From: Pachyseris speciosa
Taxonomy: Eukaryota > Cnidaria > Anthozoa > Scleractinia > Pachyseridae
Assembly (NCBI GenBank): GCA_016490735.1
Contig: JAEMWC010001377.1
Location: 1 to 64,000, forward strand
Direction: 5' to 3'
DNA length: 64,000 bases
The position numbers and the translations under genes are program-made. Of this stretch, positions 1 to 12,720 are shown in pieces (the first letter of the stretch is position 1; each line of letters starts with the position of its first letter). The notes under the pieces were generated by a model that made no database searches, was not told the DNA's origin, and saw only the letters and a list, made by a program, of their open reading frames with translations.

Positions 1-261
1 TAACTTCAGATCTATGGTAAAATCTCTACGGCTTGCTTGGATTGGTACTGTAAGTAACTTGGGTGATGCCTGGAAGGCCATACCAACTTATTACTTTGAG
101 AAATATGGAGTTTCAGCAAATTCAGATAAATACATGAGCAAAATTAATTATTTTTGCCAAATATATTTTTTTCCTTGTTCACGCAGCCTTAACTGCAATA
201 AAAAACACATCAGCCAACAAAATGGAAAAAAGAATGTCTTGAATTAAATTGAAGCACACTG

Positions 262-1292
262 GTTGATGAAGATGATAGCCTGCATTAAACAGGTGCTTAT
301 TCAGCAAAGTGCCAAGAGGGAGAGATGGAGCGCAGTGCAACACCCAAGTGCAGAGCACGAGACAAGGGGGAGAGAAAATTAAGCCCCTGTCGCCAGTCTA
401 TTGTTCATGCTCTTCGGCCCCTTGGAACACCCACAAAATTCGACGGACAATCACTTTTGAATTGACCAATGAAAAAGCTTTCAATCATTTGCAGGAAACT
501 TATCAGATTTCTTGCACATTTAGTTGTCCGAACAGAATTAGCGATTTTTCAGAGCATTGCTGGCAGGCAGAATAAGCCTTCTTCAGGCATCGATAGTTCT
601 ATGAGCAGCAGAAAGCAATTATAAGTCAAAAAAGAGTGAATTGTTTACAATCACGAATTTCATGGAAAATGAAGTACTTGCACATGAGGTGTTTTAAATT
701 AAAGGTAAAAATTTCAATGGGGTTAAAAAAGTTTGCTAATTCAAAGAATTCACTGAACAACAGCACTGATTGCTGAGTTTAGAAACTCTGATTTTGTGAA
801 AGAAGTTCAGGAGAAAATGCTGCAGTTCTTTTACTCCATTTTACAAGGTGCTGTAAAGAATACTGTGGAGTACAGCAAAATAGCGTTCGGTGCTTCCTCC
901 TGTCTTTCAACGAGAGGGAAGTCATTGACGGCGTTAATTTAATTTATAAAAACAACACCACGATACATGTTTTCAACGTGAGGTAAGAAATCAAGTGCAA
1001 GCTTGATAGCTTCGTTGAAAACTCACAGTCACCACGCACCATGTTTGTTATTTGTGGTGTATTTTCTCACATTAGCATCACATGGTATGAATTGACCAAT
1101 CAGCATTTTCCAATCACCAGAGGATTGGTTGGAAGAGCATAAACAATAAACTGGCAACAGGCACTTATATACTGTACCTCTTCCCTTCGTCTCGCACTTT
1201 GCACTGGCATGTCGCGCTTTGTGCTCCATCTCTCCCACTTGGCGCTCGGCTAAATAAGTCCCTGTTAATTGCAGGCTATGAAGATGATTGAA
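262..1292. repeat. Fold-back element with ~170-bp inverted arms
   Basis: The left arm (about 262-435) reads from a GATGATAGCCTGC-type end through AGGGAGAGATGGAGC to CTATTGTTCATGCTCTTC. The right arm (about 1125-1292) is its diverged reverse complement and ends in GCAGGCTATGAAGATGAT. The 700 bp between them shows no coding potential. No clear target duplication could be assigned, so the outer borders are approximate. Confidence 0.6.
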
Positions 1293-2357
1293 CTATGTTT
1301 AGTGCAGTGTGGCATAAGAGTTTTAGCTCCTGAAGATGGAAACGAGAGGAGTACAAATGGTGCCAGGGACCTTGCATTTCTGAGAATTCAGGAAGGAATT
1401 AAAACACTTTGAAAGAACCAAAAAAATTATTGTCTTGACTGGGCCATAGTAACTTTATAAGATACTGTAAATATTTTTGGCTCAAAGTCTTAAATATTCA
1501 TTTGCATTTTTTATTGTTAACATTGTTATCGTTAGACATGTAGAAAAACAGTACAGATCAAGTAGACTCAAAATGACAGGTCGCTGTTTAAACAATTTGC
1601 CAGGGTTTTGCCATGTAACATTTATTTAAAATAGGCAATGTAAGTTATAAAAGACAGTGGTTCATGTTTTGGATGTGCATACTTTAGTGAGTAACAAATG
1701 GCACTTGAAAAGTTTGAAGAGCACTCAAAGAGGTAGAGTTGCTCTCGCCAGAGTCTTGTGCTTCCCTCAATTTTGCTCTCCAAACTTTCTATGTGCACAA
1801 TAACTTGATATACTGTATGCAAACTAAAGCACGAACCAATAATTATTGTTAAATGTATCGTCTAACAGCTGTACATGCTTCAAACATCAGCCTGATGACG
1901 AATGAATTTTTCTTAGAGAATTCCTCCTTTATATTGGAACATTGCTTGCTGTTTAAATAATTTTGTTATCATTGGATACAAGAAATTTTTATGCACACAA
2001 TAAAGAGCTACAGCCATCAGGCATGATCAGTATAATGTACATCTTTATGAAGTAATTACTCATTATACACCGTATAAGCCTGTAAAAGCCAAGACACGTA
2101 CACGCAAAAAATGTGCGTGCCCTTTGCGTGTGCGTAGGACGCTTATTTCTGCACTGCACTGTAGCTCAAAGTATCCTGTGAAACTTTCATATAAACCAAA
2201 CTGCTTAGAACAAGTAAAACACCTAAACCTATGTGTATAGAGTCCAATGGACCCTGAATGGAATGTCTTGAGTAATGGCTGACCTACTTTGTAGTGGACA
2301 TAACATTAATATATGTTTGCTCGAAACATGACTGCAGATATAGTCCAAGAAAATCAA
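1293..2357. other. Intergenic or intronic DNA, nothing recognised
   Basis: AT-rich sequence without a convincing reading frame, repeat arm or RNA gene. The short open frames here have no recognisable domain and no splice-site context. Confidence 0.5.
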
Positions 2358-2708
2358 TCTTTTGAAGTAGCCTCCTTCACAGACATCTTTGGGCTCAACT
2401 CACGTGTTCCTTCCCACGAATGTCTGCTGCACTGAACTGCCACTTCCATTCGCCAGCGGTTAGCCTTTGTTTTGAAGCAATCAATAATGAGCTGCATATA
2501 TAAGAATGGAAATCGACACCCGATTGACGTGCATCATCTGTGAAAGAAATCCCAGGGTTGAAGTCCTACTTTCCATCAATGGGAAATCGAACTAAGATTG
2601 GCTAACCGCCGCGAACGGAAGTGGTAGTTCAGTTCAGCAGACATTCATGTGGAAGGAATGCGTGATGAGCCCAAAGACATCTGTTCAGGAGGCTATGCCT
2701 CAAGATCC
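2358..2708. repeat. Fold-back element, ~105-bp inverted arms
   Basis: The left arm (2358-2465) contains AGACATCTTTGGGCTCA, CCTTCC..GAATGTCTGCTG and GGTTAGCC. The right arm (about 2598-2708) carries the same blocks in reverse complement and order. A spacer of roughly 130 bp separates them. It looks like a non-autonomous hairpin/MITE-type element. Confidence 0.65.
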
Positions 2709-3259
2709 AAAGTTGCGTTTTTTAATTACATGAGGTAGTCGCAGCTGATCACTAAGAAAAAAAAAACAAAATTAAAAAAAAAAAAGATAATTACCAAAGG
2801 ACAACTGGAATTTAATTTTTTAAGTACAATGGTAAATTTTCCTCTTTGTAATTTACTTTGTCTATTTAGCTGGCTTTCTGTGCACTCAAACAGAGGTGCA
2901 ATCTGAGAATAATTTATGTGTGAGTGTAAAGCTACCTGGATAAAAGATTCTAATAAAACTCTTTCAGAGATAAATGTTATTCCCACTTTGGGAATAATGT
3001 GTTGTTACCCCAAAATATTCCACAGATTTTCACCCCAGTACACTGTAAGTAACAAATAAACAATGTGCAATAAAATTATGGGCAAAATGAGCTACTTGTT
3101 AATCGTTAAAAACTGCACAATGTAACTTGTCTGTAACTTGATTTCACAATACCATAAAAGTGTAAGGGACCTCATGATCAGAGTACTACATGTTAGGATA
3201 CCTTGAATATTAGAGTAGTACAAAATTACTGTTTCCAACACTTTTGCATTGTATTCTAT
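2709..3259. other. AT-rich noncoding stretch
   Basis: Contains adenine-rich runs near 2755-2786 and no supported gene or repeat border. Confidence 0.5.
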
Positions 3260-3581
3260 AAAAAGCAGGCTGTCGCATGAAGCAACACTAGTTTTTAGAG
3301 GGCTCTCCTCTTTTCGTGTGCGCCTGTTTTCACCCTTCCCTTTCCCTTTCCCTTTCTAGCGCCTGACACGCAGGCTACTTTGATTCACACTCTCCGTGAA
3401 ACATGTGCTTCAAGTAAACAAGCCAAAGGAATATTTCTCAAACGTCAAAATCAAGGTGGATAAGGTGGTCAAAGCAACCAGAATATTCACAGACTCCAAC
3501 TGTAGCCGATTTTTTAACTGCTTTGCCAGATTTTTGAGTCAGGTCTGACACTTGAGTTTTGGATCAATTCTTATTGCTCTT
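3260..3581. repeat. Dispersed repeat family R1, copy 1
   Basis: About 320 bp starting AAAAAGCAGGCTGTCGC and ending near GGATCAATTCTTATTGCTCT. It is highly similar in the same orientation to 8962-9287. Shared landmarks include GCGCCTGACACGCAGGCTAC, GTGGTCAAAGCAACCAG and AGCCGATTTTTTAACT. The element class is unknown. Confidence 0.8.
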
Positions 3582-3591
3582 CATGACAACA

Positions 3592-3608
3592 CCCCCCCCC
3601 CCCCCCCC
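3592..3608 (+). repeat. Poly-C tract
   Basis: Seventeen consecutive C residues directly after the R1 repeat copy. Confidence 0.95.
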
Positions 3609-4772
3609 TTTTTCTCCTTTATCATGTCCACTTTAATACCCCATGTTTTTCTGGAGACACTTAATTCAATATGATAGTTTGCGGGAAGGATATTATGTGA
3701 AACAATCAGCATCATTATATTATCACCCACCATCGTTGTTCAGTCATCATAGTCGCAACTACTGGCAATCACACGATTATAACTTCACAGGAAGAATAAT
3801 CTTGCAGCTTTATCAAATAAAATTATTTCATTGGTTTAAAATTCATTTAAAAAAAATGACAGTTTGTTTCTTCTAAATCACTTATCTCATCAGGATGTAA
3901 TTAAACTCTGCTTGATTGTGATCTGTACTTGCTCTATCTTCTGCACTAAGCATACAGTGTACATGAAGCTTCTTAATTTGTAAACTGTATGTGCTTGCTC
4001 TCCATTTAATACAAGGATACATTTTCAAAGGTGAGCAAAAAGGCACACAGTAAGTAGGTGCCTGACCTACTAAAGAACACATCATACTCAAGAAATCATA
4101 CCGAAGAACTTCATCAAATTTACAAGGTATACCAAAAGCCAATTTTGGTTTCTGGGCATTGCAAAATTCTGAATTGGTAGAATACAAACATGTATATTCC
4201 TAAAGGTGTACACTGTTCTTCTACAAGATGTATAAAGTTGAGCTATGCTAGCGTTTCATCAACTATTCAGTCATGTACATGTAATAGCAGTGCCATGATC
4301 CAGCCATATGCATAATAATATTATTATTACGCATAATTATTTGCTTATTTCTGTTGCTAGTTGTATGCCTGACAAGAGGGCACCCTTATAAACCAGGTAA
4401 TTATCTACTGTAAAACCACAACTCAGACACAAGTTTTTCACTGGAACCAGAATATTTTCAGTTGGGTGAATTCATATACTAGATATCTACTGCTTGCAGT
4501 TGATTTCATGAATAGTTTACAAAAATGAGGCATCTTGCGCATGGTTATAAGCCAAATTAGTTGTATCGAGCTGCTCGTTTTTGAAAACAGTCGGGTATTT
4601 CTGTTCCGCCAATCATCTGATTGGGGGCAGGGTCATGCAAATCACAATGCAATGCATTCTGGTTGGGCTATTTGCATAATTCTGTCACCAATCAGAAGAA
4701 AAAGCCAAAATTCCTTTGAAGTTTGCAAAACACGCAGTGTGATACAATGAATTTCGCTCTAATTTTCATCAG
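3609..4772. other. Noncoding, nothing recognised
   Basis: AT-rich DNA with a small ATAATATTATTATTA palindrome near 4312-4330. No coding exon or element border is supportable. Confidence 0.5.
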
Positions 4773-6548
4773 CCCGTACGAAACTAGCAGATCTGCAGCA
4801 GATCTGTAACAGATCTGTTTTGGCAAAAACAGATTAACAGCAGACTAATTTATCGTCTGCAGCGTCTGTTTTCAGTCTGTGCAGACTTAGTGCCTTGATC
4901 GTCTGCAACAATTTTGAGCTGCAGACGAGAAACAGATCAAAAACAGATCTGCAGATAATCTGTTAAGTCTGTAAGAAATCTGCAACATGTTGGATTCCAA
5001 AGCCCGGCTCTTGATGTTCACATGTCGTCTGCGCGACCAATTCGTTACAAATATGGTAGTATCAATGAAACAATTTCTACGCAGTACATTTGTATGTCGA
5101 ATCAGAGTGCCACAGGAAATGAATACACACAGTAGATGGATTCCTTTAGTTTGTAATTTAGCTCAGTAAAGTCCGCAGCATCACCAGGGGTTAGTTTTCC
5201 ACCCATTCAATGTCCACAGCAACGTATTATGAAACTTCATGTTTGCATGGAGTATTATTTTCATTCTCTCAGGTGACATGCACATGTTGTTTGTCTAGAT
5301 AAAAGATAAGCCGAGAAGCACGCTCCACAATGTTGAGAAACCACTGAATCTTACACGATCAAAAGCACGAGAGGTCCTTTTCATCGGCAAAAAATAGTCT
5401 TTTGGATGAAGAGAAGATAGTAGATTACGATAGCGACTTGAAGCGCGGAGTTGGAACGTGACTTTCAAGTCCCTTGGGACATTTGAGATGTGTGTTGTAC
5501 TGTTGTTGCAATTTTGTGACCATCTCGTGTTACAACGGTGATTGAAATAAGCTGGTTAAAAACTAAAAGCAGACAAATTGAAGTTGGAAGGTCTTAATTT
5601 CGGGATGAAAAGTGCGGAAATGGCTCTTGGATTTTGCCAGGACGTTATTAATATGTGGCCCGAAAGGATGAAAGGACTGATTTTCTGGGCATCTTTGTTG
5701 GGGTTTATCCATGGAAGCATTTCTGGTGTATCAGTTTTTGGCGGGCGCTGGATAAATGTGATGTACGTACTCCTGTTTGCTGTAAAAGTGAACTGATTAC
5801 TGCAGGAAAGTTGCAAATAGTCCTGAAAAGGATTTTGCAGGTTATTGATGTAGATTGAAATGAAGCAGACTGATCGAGACTGATATACAAGGTGAGCAGC
5901 TTTCACCGCTCTGTTTGTTGTTGTAGAAGTACAAATAGCGCCACCGGCTAACGAAATTCAAACGGTGCCGTGTTTCTTTGGTGTTCATTAGTTCTGTAAG
6001 TTGGCAGTGTTACATAATTGAAGTTGATGCAATTCACTGTATTGTAATAAGTTGAAAGTTTTTCCTTGCGGTCATCAGCAAACATGAATTCAGCGTTAAC
6101 TTAAGGCATCATTTCGGAGCTGAACAAAATTAAAATTTGCCGATTGATTAATGTTGTACCGTGGTGGTAGCGTAATTTTATACTAGCTGTACTAATAACT
6201 GCTTTGTTTCCCTTGTAATGGATATACTTCTGTTATTTTATACAAAGATGTTGGCCTCAATTTTAAAATAAATGATGTTTGATTTGTGAAGATCATCTGC
6301 TTTTTGTCTGCTAATTGTATATGCCAAATGCCCTCATCTGCAGAACATCTGCAGATCTGCAGAACCTCTCCAGATGTTCTGCAGATGTTTTGCAGATATT
6401 CTGCAGACATTCTGCAGATATTCTGCAGACATTCTGCAGACAATCTGCAGATGATCTGTAGTTGATCTGTAGACTATCTACAGATCTGCTAGCACATCTG
6501 CAGCAGATCTGCAGCAGACTATAAACAGATCTGCTGGTTTCCTACGGG
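4773..6548. mobile_element. Non-autonomous DNA element with CAGATCTG-rich inverted ends
   Basis: The left end reads CCCGTACGAAACTAGCAGAT and the right end, reverse-complemented, CCCGTAGGAAACCAGCAGAT. These are terminal inverted repeats bounding 1.78 kb. Both subterminal regions (about 4788-4985 and 6343-6535) are arrays of degenerate CAGATCTG/CTGCAGA units. The interior has a few short open frames (for example 5578-5796) with no recognisable domain, so the element looks non-autonomous. The flanks share only AG, so the target duplication, and with it the superfamily, is undetermined. Confidence 0.65.
6343..6500 (-). repeat. Subterminal tandem array of ~12-bp CTGCAGA units
   Basis: Successive units of the type TTCTGCAGATATTCTGCAGA with small variants. 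A looser array of the same vocabulary lies at 4788-4985. Such arrays can serve as transposase binding sites at element ends; that role is inference. Confidence 0.75.
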
Positions 6549-6646
6549 AGTGCTCCCCTTTGTGCTTGTTTGAACATTTTGCAAACCACAAAATATTACA
6601 TGTACATGTAAGCTTACATGTAGGGTATTTGACTTGTGTACTCTTA

Positions 6647-6890
6647 CAATAGCCCATTTTACAGTTGTGTGCTCAGTCACCTGGGTTTTGGGTGGAAGCG
6701 AGGCTGGAGGTGACCTTGTTTTGATACAGACCTCACTGCTTTTCTCATGTAAATCATGTTATTCTCAAGCTAACTAGTCCACATTTGCATAAGAAAGACA
6801 GAGAGGTTTGTATCAGAACAAGGTCACCTCCAGCCTCGCTTCCACTCAAAGGCCAGGTCACTAAGCACATAACTGTAAAATGGACTATTG
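6647..6890. repeat. Hairpin MITE, ~100-bp arms
   Basis: The ends read CAATAGCCCATTTTACAG on the left and, reverse-complemented, CAATAGTCCATTTTACAG on the right. The arms share GGAAGCGAGGCTGGAGGTGA and GATACA.ACCTC. The spacer is about 35-40 bp. Confidence 0.8.
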
Positions 6891-7350
6891 AAAGGTACAT
6901 GACTGTATGATTAGACAACTGATGGCATTCCGAAGCTGCATAATTTAATATGAGCTTCATTCAAAGTGGAAACCCAACAACTTTAACCTTCTAAAGAAAA
7001 CACACCAGACTGAGTACTAAATTTGAGAACAGCTGTACAAAGAGTATTGTGATTGACGGCTAGGATACCACCACATTCATCACTAAAGTAAAATGCAAAG
7101 GCTAAAATTAATGTAGCTTACCTTGTCTCTTTTTGTGTTCATTTTGCCAGTGAGTGAAGTCAGTCCACGAGCAAAGCTTAGACAACTTGTTTTTTAAAAA
7201 CTGTCTTCAAGGAATCCCCAAATTTTATCCGAGTTCTTACCACAATATTGATCAGCAAAACAAAGTGTCACACGAAAGACTAAACCCTCGTGGAGAAAAC
7301 CGCTGACTAAGTCGCCTGCTTTCCGGTCAGTACATGTATAAAATTTAAAC
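6891..7350. other. Noncoding spacer
   Basis: Nothing recognised between two fold-back elements. Confidence 0.5.
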
Positions 7351-8611
7351 TATGGACTGCGGTCTACCGACTGCGGACCCGGACTGCGGACTGGGTATAA
7401 AACGAGGACTGAGTATAAAATGAGGACTGAAGGCTGTGGACTAGGTACAAAACGCGGACTGAGTACAAAACACTGAGCAAAAGGCGGGTGTGGACAAAAC
7501 GTGGCCAAGGCCATGGCCCACCCTTGAATGCTGTCATAGCTACGACTCTTTTCTGTTCTCTTGGCGGCGGTTCGCTCAAATTTTTCAGTGTTTAACAGAC
7601 TCGTGGTAGATTGGAATCAGAAAAACCAGAATGCCATATAAACATAAGTTTCGGGCGGCTAAAAAATCGGAAGGAAAGGCAATTAATATAAAGGAGCTCC
7701 CGCAAATTTCTACATGCTAAGGTCCTATTCCGTGCAGATCAGCCAGTGAACTGGGTCCCAGTTTTTGTCACTTCCATGAACCCGCGATGACTGAAGGATC
7801 CAAACCAGAGTGTAATAATCTAGCATCCAAGCATGTAATACGCGTGCCCATAACCTTTACGATATGAAACGTAATTATTTTGATACTGAAGGCTTCAAGT
7901 TTTCCCGTCGTTGAAGCTGTCAACAATGTAAACTTTATATTATTCATTTTGGTCAACTTGCGTTACGCTGTGTTACACCTGGTGGTCAGAGCACATCAGG
8001 TGTTTATTGTTATATACTTTTGAACAAAAATGGAAAGTAAGTTCAGCTCCGAGGATTTTTTCTCTCCTCGAGCTTTTCTTCAAAGAACATTTTGGAAAAT
8101 GCGACAGGAAAACATAATTTGGGACAGAATCAACAGAATCAAATGCACGTGCATTACCATGGGAGCGGCGAACAGCGATTGGTTGAAGTTTTCCCAAAAT
8201 CTACACACCTCAGGAGACGTGATTGTCTTGGAATTTTGGAAAACATTTGATTCAAAAAGAATTAAAGGTATAAAATATTCCGAATTCAGTCCTACCACCA
8301 GTCTGTTTAGAAAATTTGAGCGAAACCCCGCCGAGAGAACAGAAGAGAGTCGAAGGTATGAACGATTGACGGAGAACCTTTACAAAGGTTTCCAGCAGTG
8401 CTGAACCGATTTTTAAAACAATTGACCACCGGTGCGCCATAGGGCGGGCCATAGGATTGGCCATGGCCTACACCATGGCCTAGGTCACGTTTTGTCCACA
8501 CTCGCCTTTTGCACGGTGTTTTGTACTCTGTCCGCGTTTTGTACCTAGTCCACAGCCTTCAGTCCGCATTTTATACGCAGTCCGTGTTTTATACTTAGTC
8601 CGTAGTCCACA
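7351..8611. mobile_element. Fold-back element with long, internally repetitive inverted arms
   Basis: The left arm (7351 to about 7590) and right arm (about 8305-8611) are inverted copies. The outer parts consist of tandem GGACTGAGTACAAAACGC-type units. Further in, both arms share GTTTTGTCCACAC, GGCCATGGCC and a block around GACTCTTTTCTGTTCTC. The interior of roughly 700 bp has no recognisable transposase; the open frame at 8030-8404 (124 codons) resembles nothing I know. The arm design suggests a non-autonomous DNA transposon. No target duplication was found. Confidence 0.65.
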
Positions 8612-8961
8612 GTGCGCAGAGGGAAAAGGAAGAAGACCGACAAAAGGAGCTACATGTTCCTTTTTTTCTTTTGTCGAATGTGTCTAGTGTCTTTAAATTT
8701 AGTCATTTGTTCCCGCAGGATTTGCTCAAATGACAAACCCAGAAGAAGGGGTCTTAGGAGTGAACGCGTAAACTGAGGATTGATGTTATATGCTGGGATA
8801 TAAGCAAGTATAACAATGAAACAAATGACAGCAAAACAGAGCTACGAGCCAATTGTGGCCTCGGGTAATAAGCGCGCAGTGTGGTATCACTCCCCAATTT
8901 CTCGCGGCTGTGATTCTATCCCGCATGACAGGCTCTAGAAAGATAAATCAAGTGAAGAGGG
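8612..8961. other. Noncoding spacer
   Basis: No gene or repeat border recognised. Confidence 0.5.
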
Positions 8962-9287
8962 AAAAAGCAGGCTGTCGCGCGAAGCAAGGCAAGTTCTTAG
9001 AGGGCTCTCCTCTTTCCGCGCGCGCCCGTTTTCACCCCTCCCTTTCCCTTTCTAGCGCCTGACACGCAGGCTACTTTGATTCACACTCTCCATGAAATAT
9101 GTGCGTCAAGTAAACGAGCCAAAAGCGTATTTCTCAAACGTTAAATCAAGTATCAAAATCGATAAGGTGGTCAAAGCAACCAGCATATCAATTGATAGAC
9201 TCGCACTATAGCCGATTTTTTAACTTCTTTGCCAAATCTTTGAGTCAAGTCTTACACTTGAGTCTTGGATCAATTCTTTTTGCTCTT
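8962..9287. repeat. Dispersed repeat family R1, copy 2
   Basis: Second copy of the family at 3260-3581, same orientation, about 85-90% alike by eye. It differs by fewer CCCTTT repeats and several C/T changes at CpG sites. Confidence 0.8.
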
Positions 9288-12200
9288 TATTCTGAAGCTG
9301 TTACTTTCCTCTAGTTTACGATATCCAAGTATTCACGTTCTCTAATTCTGCATAATTTAAATAAGATAGGTATACTCTGACCATTAACGTTCTTTTTCGA
9401 AATTGATTTTCTGTATGATGTAAAACGAGGCAGCAAGAACAATGAGTTGTTGGTTCATAATGGGCATTAACATCACACGTCTCAAGCAGTTCGGCCTGAT
9501 ATGAACGCGTCCAGGATGTTATTCTCATTTGCAGCCAGGCCAAATGCCGTATCTATTGCCCTCTGGACGTTACCGATCCACACAGGACTCTGGCAGTTGT
9601 ACATGGTCGTAAACTCGTGGGTTCTACTCAGTTCAGACGGGGAGTATGATTATTTTCCTTTTCTATTTTTTTTTAGAGTGAACCTTTCATATGACAATTC
9701 CAATTACTTTTGTATTTCAAAAGAATTAATAAATTGTTAGCGCCATTGAGTCAGGCCAGAAGATTCTATGGTTTTTAAGCTTTGAAGATAGAAAAGTTTC
9801 CAAGACACCGCTCAATTAAAGCAGTAGCCTTGACCAACGTGACAATAATGCCATTGTTGCGTTCCGAATACGGGAGCTCTGCGTGGCGTCGAACTAGTTT
9901 GCTGGAGATAATACGGTATGATTGTAATAAATATCGTCTCATGAATTGGCATTTTTGGCCACTCCTATAAAGTGGCGGTTTTAATCGATATCAAATAAAA
10001 GTGTAGAAGTTGCACTGTTGTGTCAAGTGAATAAAATATCATGTTCAGCAAAGGTGGGGCGGAAAAGGCGCCTACTGAAAGACAGCTGTAGTATGCAAAA
10101 TGGTAATCCAATAGATGGTTTTGAATAAGGAGAGGAGGGCGGAAGAGTATAATGGAGAATTCTATCGACATAATAACATCATGCCTTAACGTGATGTTTG
10201 GTTATTTAAGTAAAGTGTCATGTTTGCTGATTTTTGGTCAATGACCTTGTCCTCCATGTAGCGTATTTGTTGCTTTACTGGGGAGACATTTACCAAAAAC
10301 AAAAAACGAAAACCAAGTAATTTTTGTTGACACTATTCTAAATATTTCATTGGCATCATACTCGATCATTAGTCCCGAAGGCTAGAGTCGAAACGTTGTC
10401 GGTTTTTTAAGCCTTTTAAAAACTTTAAGATGATTTTCAAGTAATGGTTTTTCGCATTTTTTAAATAGTGAAATTTATTTCAAAGTCACTTCTTCTTCGT
10501 ATACTTTCTCTATTGGATGATTTACTGGATTACTGGTTAAAGTAATCACATGGAAATTGCACAGTCTTGAATAACTTTCTCAGCCAAACGAATTTTACTA
10601 TTCACAGTACTGTTTCCGATTACTTTTCCAAACTGCGCATATAGCAGATGGCACGTGATATGTACTGTTTAATTGTCATTGTTGGTCAATTCTAAATCTG
10701 CTAGGTTACTCGTCCTTTTGCGCATAGTGTCGTTAACGTTTACTCATTTATTTATTTTGTATGCGACGTTCGTTGGTTCATAATGTACTATACATTAAAA
10801 TCACAGTAGTCACATAGCAGCAACTCAACATGAAATGGATGCATTCTTCTTTTGCCGGACCTACTAAACTTGTTTTTCTTTATCACAATTTCCTTATCAC
10901 CTCACAGAAAGATATTAACGTCACGTATGTAAGCAGGTGTCAGTTATACATAACCCAACTTGCCTACGTGGTCTACGTGTTCATCTCGCAAGTGTTCATC
11001 TCGCATATTTCACTGGGTAACGAAGCAAACGAAGCTGTCTGTGCAGCTTCTTACGTTTTCCATTTACAGTTTTCTCAGTTTTCAGTGCGGAATGAGTAGT
11101 ACATTAAAGGTTGTTGCTGTTGTTGTCAAGGCAAGTATACATTTCAAAATTTAATTTAGCGAATAAAAACCCGCGAAACACTTACTCCATTAAAAGACGA
11201 GAATATCAAGTAACAAGACTTGCGCTCTACATATCATTGGCCATAACAATTTGGCTCAACAACCACAGTAGGAAGAAAAGACAGGTGTTGTACACGCCTG
11301 GTAAGTACTGAAAACTCACGACAACTGGTGAAATGTGGTAGCCAAGATTACGCGTGCAGGTTTTTTTCATTGCACGAATCATCCATGATGCAAGAAATAA
11401 AAGAATAAGTTAGTATCTATTTTTTTAATTCTAGTTTTTGTTTTCTTTTGTTCCTTCGTTTTAATTGTTGTTGTAATTTTTCTGTTTTGATTTTTACTCT
11501 TCTTTGAAAATAATATATCTGAATTATGATTAAATACAAGAGAGTCCATGGCAGTTTTTCCCGCGCCTCCCCGCAAATGTTAAAGTCCCAAACGATGCTA
11601 CAATAGCGCTTTTGTTCTTTCAGGTTAAGCAATTACGCTTTTCGTTCAAACTTTCGCTTAGTACGTCCCTGCTGTACTGACAAGATTCAATGCACAGCAC
11701 CAAGAGAAAATGAGGGACTGACAGCACTAATAAACAATTAACAATTAGATTATGAGATCGACATAGCTATCACGCATAGAGAATCGAGAGCTACTGATCT
11801 AATTGCTCTAGTTTAAATCTTCTAGTCGGTAAAAAAAAAAAAAAAAAAAAAACAAGTAAATTATCTAAAACCTTCTCTCAGACAGTGGAAAAAGCGAAGA
11901 AGAGGCCGCTATTTGGTAGACAACCGCTACTCACTATCTATCACAGACTAGATAGCGAGTAGCGTAGCCAATCGGAGAACGGCATTCGTGATAGAACGCT
12001 AACAGATTATACTAACACGTGATAGCACTTGCTGTGATTTCGAAATTGTAATCATGCCGGCTGAGGTCAGAGATGATCCTGGAGGCAAAATTAGGAAGGT
12101 AGAAAACAGTAGCGATTAGATTAACACAGTGATCTCAGCCAGAAAGTCGATTTAAGGCAAGTTGCAGGAGCCTAAGGTTGCCTGAGGTAAAGCCTTTCAT

Positions 12201-12489
12201 TCCTTTTGAGAACAGCTTTCGACACTCTTATTTTTAGGAGAATAATGTATGGCTTACCTTTTTTACTATCGATTTTTATCGATTGGCTAAGAAACGTTTG
12301 TGATTACCTTATTGATGCGTTACTTTTTTATGATTTCTTTTTTTTTTTAGCATCTCATCGGTATTCCGCATGCTTCTGTGTAATCACTTTTGCAGTGATT
12401 ACACAGAAAAAAATACAGAACTAAATTAATATTTGAGCGAAATTATAATCATAATGGACTTAAAAAAAAGATAGGTCTAACTCTTAGAT
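9288..12489. other. Long noncoding stretch with small structural features
   Basis: No supported exon. It holds a 40-nt hairpin at 11925-11964 (16-bp arms, 15 matched), a 22-A run at 11831-11852 and a second small hairpin at about 12374-12404 (CTGTGTAATCACT arms). A minus-strand open frame near 9500-9650 is uninterrupted for about 55 codons, but I do not recognise it and no clear splice borders are visible. Confidence 0.5.
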
Positions 12490-12720
12490 TTAAAAATACC
12501 TTAAACGAATAAACATAAACGAATGCTATCTGGCAAACTGTTCCAGAGTTTGTGAGGAGAAACAGCAAAGGCTCGAGACCAATAGACTTTTGGATTCAAG
12601 TTAACAGGATTTAGGCATAATGTAGAGGATGGCAGGAGATTTCTGTGCGGCAAGTACTGAGCGAGTTATCAAATCTTGCATGGAGATAGGGGACTTATGA
12701 TGTAGAGCCTTAGAAGGGAA
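12490..12720 (-). pseudogene. LINE reverse-transcriptase C-terminal fragment (decayed)
   Basis: Read on the minus strand, about 12500-12600 gives YWSRAFAVSPHKLWNSLPDS, the conserved tail that follows the RT domain in CR1/L2/RTE-type non-LTR retrotransposons. Upstream, in other frames, are pieces like KALHHKSPISMQDLITRSV, which match the preceding segment of that tail. Frameshifts and stops separate the pieces, so this is a dead, 5'-truncated copy. It shares no close sequence with the LINE at 40.7-44.6 kb. Confidence 0.65.

Noticed and set aside
3870..3900. Minus-strand CTGATGA ... GAAAC resembling a hammerhead
   Set aside because: The stretch between the two core boxes does not form stem II and no stem I pairing exists; chance match.
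6055..6085. CTGATGACC-GCAA-GG-AAAA on the minus strand
   Set aside because: Lacks the GAAA box after stem II and any stem I; not a hammerhead.
8030..8404. 124-codon plus-strand frame
   Set aside because: Partly overlaps the right inverted arm of the fold-back element and encodes nothing recognisable.
10365..10405. ATTAGTCCCGAAGGCTAGAGTCGAAACG, hammerhead-like wording
   Set aside because: The CTGANGA box is missing. It may be a decayed retroelement end, but no ribozyme can be claimed.
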